The notes under the pieces: generated by a model
The model's input: only the letters and a program-made list of their open reading frames with translations
Databases searched by the model: none
Told to the model about the DNA's origin: nothing
DNA from: CAZDIO01 sp964505555
GTDB taxonomy: Bacteria; Bdellovibrionota_C; UBA2361; SZUA-149; CAZDIO01
Length of the DNA: 13,145 nucleotides
Assembly: GCA_964505555.1 (NCBI GenBank)
Contig: CAZDIO010000041.1
Location: 1 to 13,145, forward strand
Direction of reading: 5' to 3'
Position numbers and translations under genes: made by a program
In this document: piece by piece, positions 6,710-12,911 of the stretch
Numbering within the stretch: the first letter of the stretch is position 1
How the letters are laid out: every line of letters starts with the position of its first letter

Positions 6710-6940
6710 TTGTATAGAGAGTTTTCTCGTGGTTAGGTAAGGCTCGTTTCTTGACTGGAAGGAGCGAGCACTTTAAGATGCTTCTCGGCTTATATTTACG
6801 CAATTCAAATTTCAAATCTTTTTCTTTCTCAGATTCTTTCTCAGATCGGTGCGGGTAGTTTTTATAGTTAAGCGAAACTAGGTTGTGCTCGATGAAGGGC
6901 ACGGTTTTTCCTTTTGAAACTCTAAGAAAGGGGTTTTTTG
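6710..6940. other. Intergenic region with a 12-bp tandem repeat
   Basis: It holds TTCTTTCTCAGA twice in tandem (6822-6833, 6834-6845). A weak hairpin (GTGC...GCAC) followed by GTTTTTCC lies at about 6886-6910. AAAGGGG serves as ribosome site for the next gene. No strong promoter is evident, so the gene at 6941 may have its own weak promoter or be read through from arsRM. Confidence 0.5.
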
Positions 6941-7933
6941 ATGAATACACGAAAAGCTATGGTATTTGCGGTAGGCTCTGCCATCGTCATCATTGCTGCC
7001 TTGGTGGTTCTGGTCAACGCCAATCCTAAGGCGACCACACCTTCACGTGCGCCGGCAAACGTAAATGGAGTAGTAAAAAAGCTAAAATCGATCGCCACCG
7101 TTCGTGAGTTTGCGGACTTCTCAAGCTCGGTGATTGTTCTCGTCATTGTGCAGCGACATGATCCGGAGATTCAAGCGGCAGTGATGGAGTTTCTGAAAAA
7201 AGCTCCTCCTCTCCTTCCTCTCGATGTTCTGTTGGTGGAGCAATACCACGAAGATCATCCGGCTTCTGCGGAGCGTATCCGTCGGAGCTATGAGGAGGTG
7301 ATCTTCGAACGGGATTCGCAGTTGATGTTTAATCCCTATCCCTCTCTTTTTGAGACGAAGCAGCCGTTTGCGGTGTATGGCTTTGAATCAGAAAACGACA
7401 TGCTCCTCCTTCAACTTGTAAACCTTGTGCGGCATCGCTACACACAGTTGAGTTATGGAACAAAGAATGGACTCGTGTTTCCGGTAAGCGATGGAAAGGA
7501 GCTGCAGCCAGAAGTGGGGCAGGTCTTCTTTGCCGGGGAGAAGATTCAAGCGCAGTACCTCGATTTTCCAGTTCTTGACATATTGAAAGCGAGTCGGATT
7601 GAGACAGATGGGCTTATCGTGATGCAGTACGACGCGTCGCATCAAGCTTACGTCGAGCAGTTGGATAGGGAGCTTGAGCAATGGGCAGCGAAACATCTGC
7701 TCTCCCCACGAAGTGAGCAGGCTGTTTTCCAAGTACAGCAAAGAATCAAGGAGGGATCATTTACGATGCCGTCGATCGTGATCGGACTGGGGCATACCTG
7801 TTCCCAGATCGCCGAGCCTACGATCCAAGATTATCTGCGACGCAAAAGACTGAGCTTCGTTGTTGTCGATCTTGTTCCCACGGATGATCCGCTGCTGAAA
7901 GAATGCATCGCAGCTAATGCCGTGGCACAGTAG
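6941..7933 (+). CDS. Membrane-anchored protein of unknown function
   Basis: The product has 330 residues. A single N-terminal hydrophobic segment (about 6-27) after MNTRK predicts a membrane anchor with the rest outside the cytoplasm, or an uncleaved signal. I do not recognise the family. The soluble part alternates hydrophobic strands (SSVIVLVIVQ 62-71, LLPLDVLLVEQ 91-101) with charged helices. It ends in a segment SIVIGLGHTCSQI (278-290) followed by LSFVVVDLVP (304-313). This strand-glycine-histidine layout is loosely like the end of TraB/ChaN-type domains, but the resemblance is too weak for a call. There is one cysteine in that segment (C287) and one near the end (C322). AAAGGGG seven bases before the ATG supports this start; a TTG one codon earlier is in frame. 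It follows arsM in the same direction but 231 bases away, and is closed by a very strong terminator. Confidence 0.85.
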   Translation: MNTRKAMVFAVGSAIVIIAALVVLVNANPKATTPSRAPANVNGVVKKLKSIATVREFADFSSSVIVLVIVQRHDPEIQAAVMEFLKKAPPLLPLDVLLVEQYHEDHPASAERIRRSYEEVIFERDSQLMFNPYPSLFETKQPFAVYGFESENDMLLLQLVNLVRHRYTQLSYGTKNGLVFPVSDGKELQPEVGQVFFAGEKIQAQYLDFPVLDILKASRIETDGLIVMQYDASHQAYVEQLDRELEQWAAKHLLSPRSEQAVFQVQQRIKEGSFTMPSIVIGLGHTCSQIAEPTIQDYLRRKRLSFVVVDLVPTDDPLLKECIAANAVAQ

Positions 7934-7974
7934 TGGTGCAGGAAGTCATCAAGATCAGCGTCATCGAAACCAGC

Positions 7975-8022
7975 GACCACGACCACGCAAACCTTTGCGT
8001 GGTCGTGGTCTGTCCGGTTTTT
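7975..8022 (+). terminator. Strong rho-independent terminator
   Basis: A 17-bp perfect stem runs from 7975-7991 (GACCACGACCACGCAAA) to 7994-8010, with only CC at the tip. In practice the loop would open a few A-T pairs. TGTCCGG and then five T (8018-8022) follow. It lies 42 bases after the stop of the 330-residue protein gene, and also stands between two convergent genes. Confidence 0.85.
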
Positions 8023-8071
8023 CCCGTTTATTGAGCACATCCTTGTTTCGCAAGAACTTCAGGGTAGTTAA

Positions 8072-8092
8072 GCGCTACTCATTTTGTAGCGC
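8072..8092. repeat. Hairpin at the exporter stop codon
   Basis: GCGCTAC (8072-8078) and GTAGCGC (8086-8092) form a 7-bp perfect stem with a seven-base loop that includes the stop codon of the LysE-type gene. No T tract follows on the minus strand. It could still help end or protect the transcript. Confidence 0.45.
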
Positions 8093-8698
8093 AACTCGAA
8101 TTCCCAAATACAGAAGCACTGCTCCGGAGAGGCGATCGAGGTGGAGTTTCATGTTGTTAAAAAATCGTTGTACCAACGAAGATTGAAGTAAAAGCACCAA
8201 AAGTGGCCAATAGAGAATTGATTCGATCATAAATATGCTAGCCACTTGGAGTTTCTCTCCCAACGTAGCGTCTACGGAGATAAATTGTGTAAATAAACTT
8301 AACAAAAATATCGCAAGTTTTGGATTAAGAAGGTTACACAAAAAACCTTGAACAAAAGCAGTTCGTATTGAGAGAGAGTGAGTGGGTTTTGATTGTTGAA
8401 TCTCTAAATCACCAGCAGCGCTTGAACTTAATAATCCCTTAATTCCGATAAAAATAAGATAACACGCACCAGCGTACTTAATGACAGAATAGAGGAGCAC
8501 GCTCTTTGTGATAATTAATGCAAGACCTAAGATGCAGTAGGTAGCATGAATCAAGCACCCAACAATAACTCCAAACGCCGTTGCAAGAGCTTGTGGCTTA
8601 GGGTGGAGTAATGAATTTCTCGTAACAAGAACAAAATCTGGACCGGGACTCACCATTGCTACAAAGCAGACGATAGAAAGAAGTAGTAAGTTGTCCAT
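8075..8698 (-). CDS. LysE/RhtB-family exporter
   Basis: The product has 207 residues, the family's typical length. It is an inner-membrane protein with about six hydrophobic segments (roughly 3-20, 40-62, 66-90, 115-140, 150-172, 188-205). Family hallmarks are SPGPDF (17-22) at the end of the first segment and NLLNPKLAIFLL (122-133) in the middle, plus YAGACYLIFIGIK (75-87). These transporters export amino acids such as lysine, homoserine, threonine or leucine, or related small molecules, driven by proton or sodium exchange. Substrate cannot be read from sequence. TAGGAG lies 11 bases before the ATG. The gene is convergent with the one ending at 7933 and divergent from the PrpD-like gene. A 7-bp hairpin (8072-8078/8086-8092) overlaps its stop codon. 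Nothing links it to arsenic directly. Confidence 0.92.
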   Translation of the reverse strand: MDNLLLLSIVCFVAMVSPGPDFVLVTRNSLLHPKPQALATAFGVIVGCLIHATYCILGLALIITKSVLLYSVIKYAGACYLIFIGIKGLLSSSAAGDLEIQQSKPTHSLSIRTAFVQGFLCNLLNPKLAIFLLSLFTQFISVDATLGEKLQVASIFMIESILYWPLLVLLLQSSLVQRFFNNMKLHLDRLSGAVLLYLGIRVALQNE

Positions 8699-8776
8699 AG
8701 CTGGAAGAGCTCCTAAAAGGTGTGATTAATATAAAAACATTTGAACGAAAAGATAAAAACCAACCTTTACTTTGCC

Positions 8777-8808
8777 TTGCCGTTAAAACGCCCCCGTTTT
8801 GACGCCAA
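8777..8808. promoter_or_regulatory. Long inverted repeat between divergent genes
   Basis: CGTTAAAACG (8781-8790) and CGTTTTGACG (8795-8804) pair with one G-T wobble around CCCC. Beyond a single C-C mismatch the arms continue with TTG (8777-8779) and CAA (8806-8808). It lies about 80 bases upstream of the exporter gene and 250 upstream of the PrpD-like gene, a position suited to an operator. Confidence 0.55.
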
Positions 8809-8872
8809 GATATTGTTTAAATTCAGGGACACGCGTCTCTTATGATTTGATGTCCTACCGTTGGCAGATTAG

Positions 8873-8901
8873 TTGATAAATGTAACGGAATTTAATAAAT
8901 A
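8873..8901 (+). promoter_or_regulatory. Promoter candidate for the PrpD-like gene
   Basis: TTGATA (8873-8878), a 17-base spacer and TAAATA (8896-8901) match the sigma70 consensus well. Transcription would start near 8908. Confidence 0.55.
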
Positions 8902-8949
8902 CAGTTCTTCTCAATTGTTTCCTCAAACATACGGGTAGATAGTTTTCAT

Positions 8950-8979
8950 TCTCTCTTGGTTCAACTTCACCAAGAGAGA
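8950..8979 (+). promoter_or_regulatory. 11-bp leader hairpin or operator
   Basis: TCTCTCTTGGT (8950-8960) and ACCAAGAGAGA (8969-8979) are perfect inverted arms around an eight-base loop. The element lies in the predicted leader of the PrpD-like gene, 77 bases before its ATG. There is no T tract after it, so it is more likely a regulator site or a stabilising hairpin than a terminator. Confidence 0.6.
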
Positions 8980-9056
8980 GAAGTGAATGTACTGGTTATA
9001 AATATTGGGTTCGATCTGGGTTTAGTGCCGCCTGCGGCGAAAGGAGTGTCGAAGCG

Positions 9057-10682
9057 ATGGTACGGAATCGCGATAGCACCGGAGTTTTTTTGGGTCGGAA
9101 CACAAACCAAGCGCGGGGCTTGGCACAGTATGCGATTGACTTTATGGCTGGAGCCGGGAAACCGGATAAAGCCGTTCGGGAGCGTACTGTGGATTTCTTT
9201 GTCGATGCCACAATCTGCGGCATTTCGGCAGTAGGATGTCGGAGAAATGCGCCTCAGGTTTTGCGACGAGCGGCGCAGCGAAGGCGAGTTACCAATGGAG
9301 GCCGGGGAGGAACGTTATACGGTCTACCGAGAATGTTTGAGCCCGCCTGGGCAATTGCTGCAGCAGTTTCTGCGGATCGTGAATGGGACGCAAACGGCAC
9401 GAGCTTTGCCGACTTCCCAGAGCGGAACGCGACGCAGGGGGAGTTTGGGCATAACGATTTTTATCGGGTGCCCATCGTTGCTGCCCAGCTTCGAAACCGT
9501 TCGGGGAACTACGCGCTTCGGGGGATGGTTCTCATCGATGAGATCCGGGTTCGTCTTGGAAGTGTCCTCAGTCTGAAAGGATGCTTTATCGATCACGTTC
9601 TTCATGGCGCGATCGCAGCGGCGGCAACCTATGGTGCGATGATGGGTGCAACCGTGGCTCAGATTGAGTCGGCCATTGGGATGGTCGTCTTGCACGCTGT
9701 TCCATTTCGGGGGATTCGTGCAGGGCACGATCTGAGTGACTCAAAAGGGGCGTCCGCGGCGATCTCAACGTTATTTGCAATCCAGGCTGTTGAGATTGCG
9801 ATGGATGATTTCAATGGTCCGTCTGATGTCTTCCGAAACCCGCAAGCTTTTCCGCGCCTCTTTTATGGGCCGGGGCAGCAGTTTATGAGGAATCGGAAGG
9901 ATGATGTCCTCGACCAGCGAAAGGCTGACGAGTCATCTTTTGATCTCTACCTCGGGCTTACCGGGGGCGACTTTGCCATAATGGGCATGCACTTTAAGCT
10001 CGGCATCTACGAGCATCAATCGGCGGGGGCTCTTGCTGGACTAATCCTCTTACTCCAGCGCTACCCTGAGTTTCTCCATAACCGGGGCAAGGATATCCGC
10101 TCAATCGAGGTGGAGATCTATGATCCAGCATTTGGGATCATCTGCGATCCGGCTAAACAAGATCCGCGCACCCCGCAGTCTGCGGATCATTCCCTGTATT
10201 ATCTCATGGCGCGAGTGCTGAGAAATGCTTTCCAGGTGTGGGAAACAAATTGGAAAGCGCTCATGCTCCTCCCCTCGGACTTCGAACAAAAGGCGATCGA
10301 TGACGCGCAAACAAGAAGGCTTATGAAGCTCATCGAAGTTCGCCACGGGGGGTCGGAGTTGGACCATCTTTATCCGGAAGGGATTCCGACCAAGGTAACG
10401 TTTAACACAAACGGAGGCGTGGCTCTGAAATCGGGATTGATGATGTTTCCCCCAGGCCATGCTCTTCACGGTCAGCGTATCTCGACAGGGCATATGCCGG
10501 TTGCTGACCAAACGATCGATGTTCAGGAAGTGCTTGCTCATAAGCACCGCATGTTTGGTCAGCTCGCGCTTTCAAATCCAGGTCGGGTGATAAGCCGATT
10601 GCGCGGCTTACCAACGATGACAGGTTCTGAGTTGCGAAGTATTGACAACTTTCGGATTCTGCAGCCGCCGAAGAAGAGTTAG
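9057..10682 (+). CDS. MmgE/PrpD-family protein (2-methylcitrate dehydratase-like)
   Basis: The product has 541 residues, somewhat longer than PrpD (about 480) or MmgE (about 470). Recognisable MmgE/PrpD segments in order are: REWDANGT (108-115), where relatives have a D-F/W-D-N-D-like active-site motif; LSDSKGASAA (226-235); PRTPQSADHSLYYLMA (370-385), the best family match; and FPPGHAL (464-470), equivalent to the GHPxNP region. The family dehydrates 2-methylcitrate (PrpD, MmgE) or decarboxylates cis-aconitate, in the cytosol. Which reaction applies here cannot be told. The first 15-20 residues are weakly conserved. AAGGAG ten bases before the ATG supports the start. The gene converges on a citrate-synthase-like gene, suggesting a shared pathway. 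Its GC content and codon use (many GGG, CGG, GCG) are clearly higher than in the arsenic and ATPase genes, which points to a different origin. Confidence 0.88.
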   Translation: MVRNRDSTGVFLGRNTNQARGLAQYAIDFMAGAGKPDKAVRERTVDFFVDATICGISAVGCRRNAPQVLRRAAQRRRVTNGGRGGTLYGLPRMFEPAWAIAAAVSADREWDANGTSFADFPERNATQGEFGHNDFYRVPIVAAQLRNRSGNYALRGMVLIDEIRVRLGSVLSLKGCFIDHVLHGAIAAAATYGAMMGATVAQIESAIGMVVLHAVPFRGIRAGHDLSDSKGASAAISTLFAIQAVEIAMDDFNGPSDVFRNPQAFPRLFYGPGQQFMRNRKDDVLDQRKADESSFDLYLGLTGGDFAIMGMHFKLGIYEHQSAGALAGLILLLQRYPEFLHNRGKDIRSIEVEIYDPAFGIICDPAKQDPRTPQSADHSLYYLMARVLRNAFQVWETNWKALMLLPSDFEQKAIDDAQTRRLMKLIEVRHGGSELDHLYPEGIPTKVTFNTNGGVALKSGLMMFPPGHALHGQRISTGHMPVADQTIDVQEVLAHKHRMFGQLALSNPGRVISRLRGLPTMTGSELRSIDNFRILQPPKKS

Positions 10683-10725
10683 TGGCACAACGGCCGCAGG
10701 TGTTCATCCGGGAAACGATCTTCGA

Positions 10726-10776
10726 GGGAAAGCGAGAACTCCGATTCGGCGCTCGCTTTCCCTTCGATTCGTTTTT
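10726..10776 (+). terminator. Terminator of the PrpD-like gene
   Basis: GGGAAAGCGAG (10726-10736) and CTCGCTTTCCC (10752-10762) form an 11-bp perfect stem. The arms extend with CGA/TTCG across a bulge. Five T follow at 10772-10776. It sits 43 bases after the stop codon. Confidence 0.75.
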
Positions 10777-10942
10777 ATATCGATGCTCAACAAAGAGTAA
10801 TGTTTTATCATCACTTCTCTTTCTGAATATCTTCTTTATTTTTCAAACAGGGATTATTGAGAGCGGCAAATCTTTGGAGATAAAGCACTTCACAATTCAG
10901 GGGATTGCCAGGAACAACAACATTTATAATCCCGCAGAAACA

Positions 10943-10973
10943 ACGTGCCGGTCGTTGGATTCGACCGGCACGT
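10943..10973. terminator. GC-rich hairpin downstream of the citrate-synthase-like gene
   Basis: ACGTGCCGGTCG (10943-10954) and CGACCGGCACGT (10962-10973) form a 12-bp perfect stem with a seven-base loop. It stands 44 bases past the stop of the minus-strand gene, where a terminator is expected. The T tracts are weak (TTGTTTC on the minus strand; TTTTT at 10986-10990 on the plus strand), so it may act mainly as an RNA 3' end stabiliser or in both directions. Confidence 0.6.
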
Positions 10974-11017
10974 GTTTCGACGGAATTTTTGAAAAGTTTG
11001 ATGGAGGTTCGGTTCGA

Positions 11018-12430
11018 CTAATCTGTGTAGTCCGCAACCGATTTGCCGGTCAGATCCTCCATCATCTGAAGATCGAAGCTTTGGGCACGAAAGATGGGCA
11101 GTTTCATTGCGCTCACCTCAAGGCTTGCGGCTGCATAGGCCACCCCACGTGAACGGGCAAAGCCGAGAATGTTGCAGTCAGGGTCGGTGATACCGAGCAC
11201 TAACCGCTGCATTGGCGCCGCCTCAAAGTCCACGTTTGTATAGGTATCTTCGATCGCTCGTATAGACTGTATTTCAGCACGTTTCAGTATTGTTGGGAGT
11301 TTTTCTCGGAGAACTCCCAACAATTGAAAGGTCCAGTTTGCAGCGATCGTAGGCGTGGCAAGCCCAAACTCTCGAAACGCGGTTGCCCGCCCGTCGTGAG
11401 CGTTGCGGTAGACGGGATGTCCGAAACCGTCAAGATTCTTCCCCGCGCCTAGGCGGACCTTGCACCAGTTAATGAGTTGCTTATCGGAAGGAAATTCCCC
11501 CTCCGACAATTGGCAGTAACTGATCAGGTCCTCGAGCATCGGAGCAATCAATGGCTGTGCTCCGCCGTGGAGAGGCGTATTGAGAGCAAGGAGTCCGGCC
11601 TGGACGCAATCCATCAAACTTCCCCGCCCCATGGCAAGGATGGTTGCGACCGTTTCAGACATGTTTGAACCGTGGCTGAAAAAGAGGATATCAAACATGT
11701 TCACAAATTGGATCGCAAGTTCGGGATCCGTTACCATTTTTGTTCCGAGCGTATCGACATAAAACGTACTGGGATCCGTCGGCGCTCCCAACGGAAGCAT
11801 AGGGATCTGGTGACCATGTCGCATCCGGGTGATCGCCGCGGTTGCCCAGGGCAGCACTGCAATTATGACTTTGGCAGCAGTCCAAGGGTCTTCGATCTCC
11901 TGAATGTTTCCCAATGCCTGCTCCAAGATCCTCATGGTGGAGCGGGCTTTGAAGTCGGCCCGATCTCTCGCCCGCTTTAGGCACTCACGGATTGAGTGAA
12001 ACGCATCTTCGTCCACGGCGGCGTTGTAGCATTCAGCCATGAACCCCTTCCGATCTTCGTGGCGAGGTCTCCGGTGGCAGATTGCCGTGGGTAAGTTTTC
12101 AATCGACGAATAATCGTATTCGGCCGACACAAAGTTCGGGAGGGGCTGACCGCAAAAGAGCGCTTGCCCCGCCGAGACAGAGGAATGGAGAGTGACAAAG
12201 ATAGGACGTTTTCTCATTCCATGTGCAAGGTCACCCACCGTTAGTCCCTTTGGGGTCGGACCTTCAAGAGGCTTTGCCAGTGAAGCGTCGTCTCGTCTCC
12301 ACCCTGGCTTGTTCAGGTCTTTGCTGGAGGCCCATCTTCCGTAAGCCTCCAGACGTTTTCGGACTGCAACCTCAATCGGTCCGTCCAAGAACTGAGTGAG
12401 TACGTTGCAGGATTGTGCCGCAACTAGCAT
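11018..12430 (-). CDS. Citrate/2-methylcitrate synthase family protein
   Basis: The product has 470 residues from the chosen start. Citrate synthase catalytic residues are present: H288 in PLHGGAQ (pig H274), H338 in GFGHPVYR (pig H320) and D401 in TNVDFEAA (pig D375). An arginine of FARSRGV (R426/R428) fits the substrate-binding arginine. The family condenses acetyl-CoA or propionyl-CoA (or longer acyl-CoA) with oxaloacetate, in the cytosol. The N-terminal 110 residues are less typical, and SHGSN replaces the usual DHG-N of housekeeping enzymes. This is therefore a divergent paralogue, not an obvious gltA or prpC. I prefer ATG at 12430 because GGTGG lies five bases before it; the GTG at 12442 is in frame but abuts the ribosome site. 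It converges on the PrpD-like gene and shares its higher GC content. The two could perform consecutive steps on 2-methylcitrate or an alkylcitrate. Confidence 0.88.
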   Translation of the reverse strand: MLVAAQSCNVLTQFLDGPIEVAVRKRLEAYGRWASSKDLNKPGWRRDDASLAKPLEGPTPKGLTVGDLAHGMRKRPIFVTLHSSVSAGQALFCGQPLPNFVSAEYDYSSIENLPTAICHRRPRHEDRKGFMAECYNAAVDEDAFHSIRECLKRARDRADFKARSTMRILEQALGNIQEIEDPWTAAKVIIAVLPWATAAITRMRHGHQIPMLPLGAPTDPSTFYVDTLGTKMVTDPELAIQFVNMFDILFFSHGSNMSETVATILAMGRGSLMDCVQAGLLALNTPLHGGAQPLIAPMLEDLISYCQLSEGEFPSDKQLINWCKVRLGAGKNLDGFGHPVYRNAHDGRATAFREFGLATPTIAANWTFQLLGVLREKLPTILKRAEIQSIRAIEDTYTNVDFEAAPMQRLVLGITDPDCNILGFARSRGVAYAAASLEVSAMKLPIFRAQSFDLQMMEDLTGKSVADYTD

Positions 12431-12606
12431 GGGAACCACCACCTTTCAAAATGCGTGCCCGACATACGATGTATGGCACTGGAGTAATTTCGATCCTGAC
12501 AAATTAGCGCGTCGGCTTTTAGAAGTCGGCGCATTGATGATTAGTGATTTGTGAAACGTGAACTGATGAGAGGAAAAAAATAGTTTAAACCTTCTTTTGG
12601 CAATCC

Positions 12607-12648
12607 CCCTCCGACATCAACGTAAGAGAGTGCGTTGATCAACGAGGG
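12607..12648. repeat. Nested hairpin with a 12-bp palindrome
   Basis: CCCTC (12607-12611) pairs with GAGGG (12644-12648), and ATCAACG (12616-12622) pairs with CGTTGAT (12633-12639). They are separated by a symmetric 4+4 internal loop and closed by a ten-base loop. The right side also contains the perfect palindrome CGTTGATCAACG (12633-12644), an alternative fold. There is no T tract. It may be an RNA element or a protein-binding site; the function is unknown. Confidence 0.5.
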
Positions 12649-12895
12649 AGAAAGTTAGGTAAGTCGTCTACAACGATGAAAGGAATAAAAAAGAACACGT
12701 TTAAAGATTGAAGTAGTTTAACTTCGCCTCTTTGTTGTTGCGAGGTGAAGATAGCTCCTACAAAATCTAAAGTGGAATTGCTCTAGTATCGAATTCGGAC
12801 TTATCCGTAAAGATGAGGATGTGTAAGAAGAAGGCAGTCTTATTATTTTGATTTTTAAGCCTTGCTTAAAGACCGGAGAAGGCTCCGCTAGAGCG

Positions 12896-12911
12896 CTGTC
12901 AAAAGTGACAG
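12896..12911. repeat. Short inverted repeat abutting the right terminal repeat
   Basis: CTGTCA-AAAG-TGACAG ends exactly one base before the right terminal repeat begins. The left boundary (235-250) has only a degenerate version (TGCTCGTTTTAGCG against TGTCACTTTTGACAGCG read inward). Confidence 0.6.

Larger units (their letters stand above)
8699..9056. other. Divergent intergenic region between exporter and PrpD-like gene
   Basis: About 360 bases with no gene. It contains two marked inverted repeats (8777-8808 and 8950-8979) and a good promoter candidate for the PrpD-like gene (8873-8901), all listed separately. Transcription from that promoter would give a leader of about 150 bases containing the second hairpin. 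Confidence 0.65.
10683..11017. other. Convergent intergenic region with two hairpins
   Basis: About 335 bases separate the ends of the PrpD-like and citrate-synthase-like genes. It contains a plus-strand terminator (10726-10776) and a 12-bp GC-rich hairpin (10943-10973). A 156-codon plus-strand frame runs through it into the antisense of the next gene and is not considered real. The middle part (about 10780-10930) is AT-richer and shows nothing I recognise. Confidence 0.65.
12431..12911. other. Structured intergenic region upstream of the synthase gene
   Basis: About 480 bases with no gene. It contains a nested hairpin (12607-12648), a 9-bp hairpin CTTCGCCTC/GAGGTGAAG with one G-T wobble (12722-12730/12742-12750), and a run of three small stems next to the right repeat: 12855-12869, 12873-12887 and 12896-12911. 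I see no reading frame with a product I recognise and no clear promoter for the synthase gene. Confidence 0.6.

Noticed and set aside
6822..6845. Possible CRISPR or satellite from the 12-bp tandem repeat
   Set aside because: Only two adjacent copies exist with no spacer. It is a simple tandem duplication in a pyrimidine-rich leader.
9324..9780. Minus-strand frames within the PrpD-like gene
   Set aside because: They are antisense shadows of a GC-rich gene with clear family motifs on the plus strand. They show neither a ribosome site nor a recognisable domain.
10682..11152. 156-codon plus-strand frame between the convergent genes
   Set aside because: It spans the terminator hairpins and ends as antisense of the synthase C-terminus. 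The product has no motif, and the start overlaps the PrpD-like stop without a ribosome site.
12431..12442. GTG start four codons upstream of the synthase ATG
   Set aside because: The likely ribosome site (AAAGGTGG) overlaps this GTG, leaving no proper spacing. The ATG at 12430 has suitable spacing.
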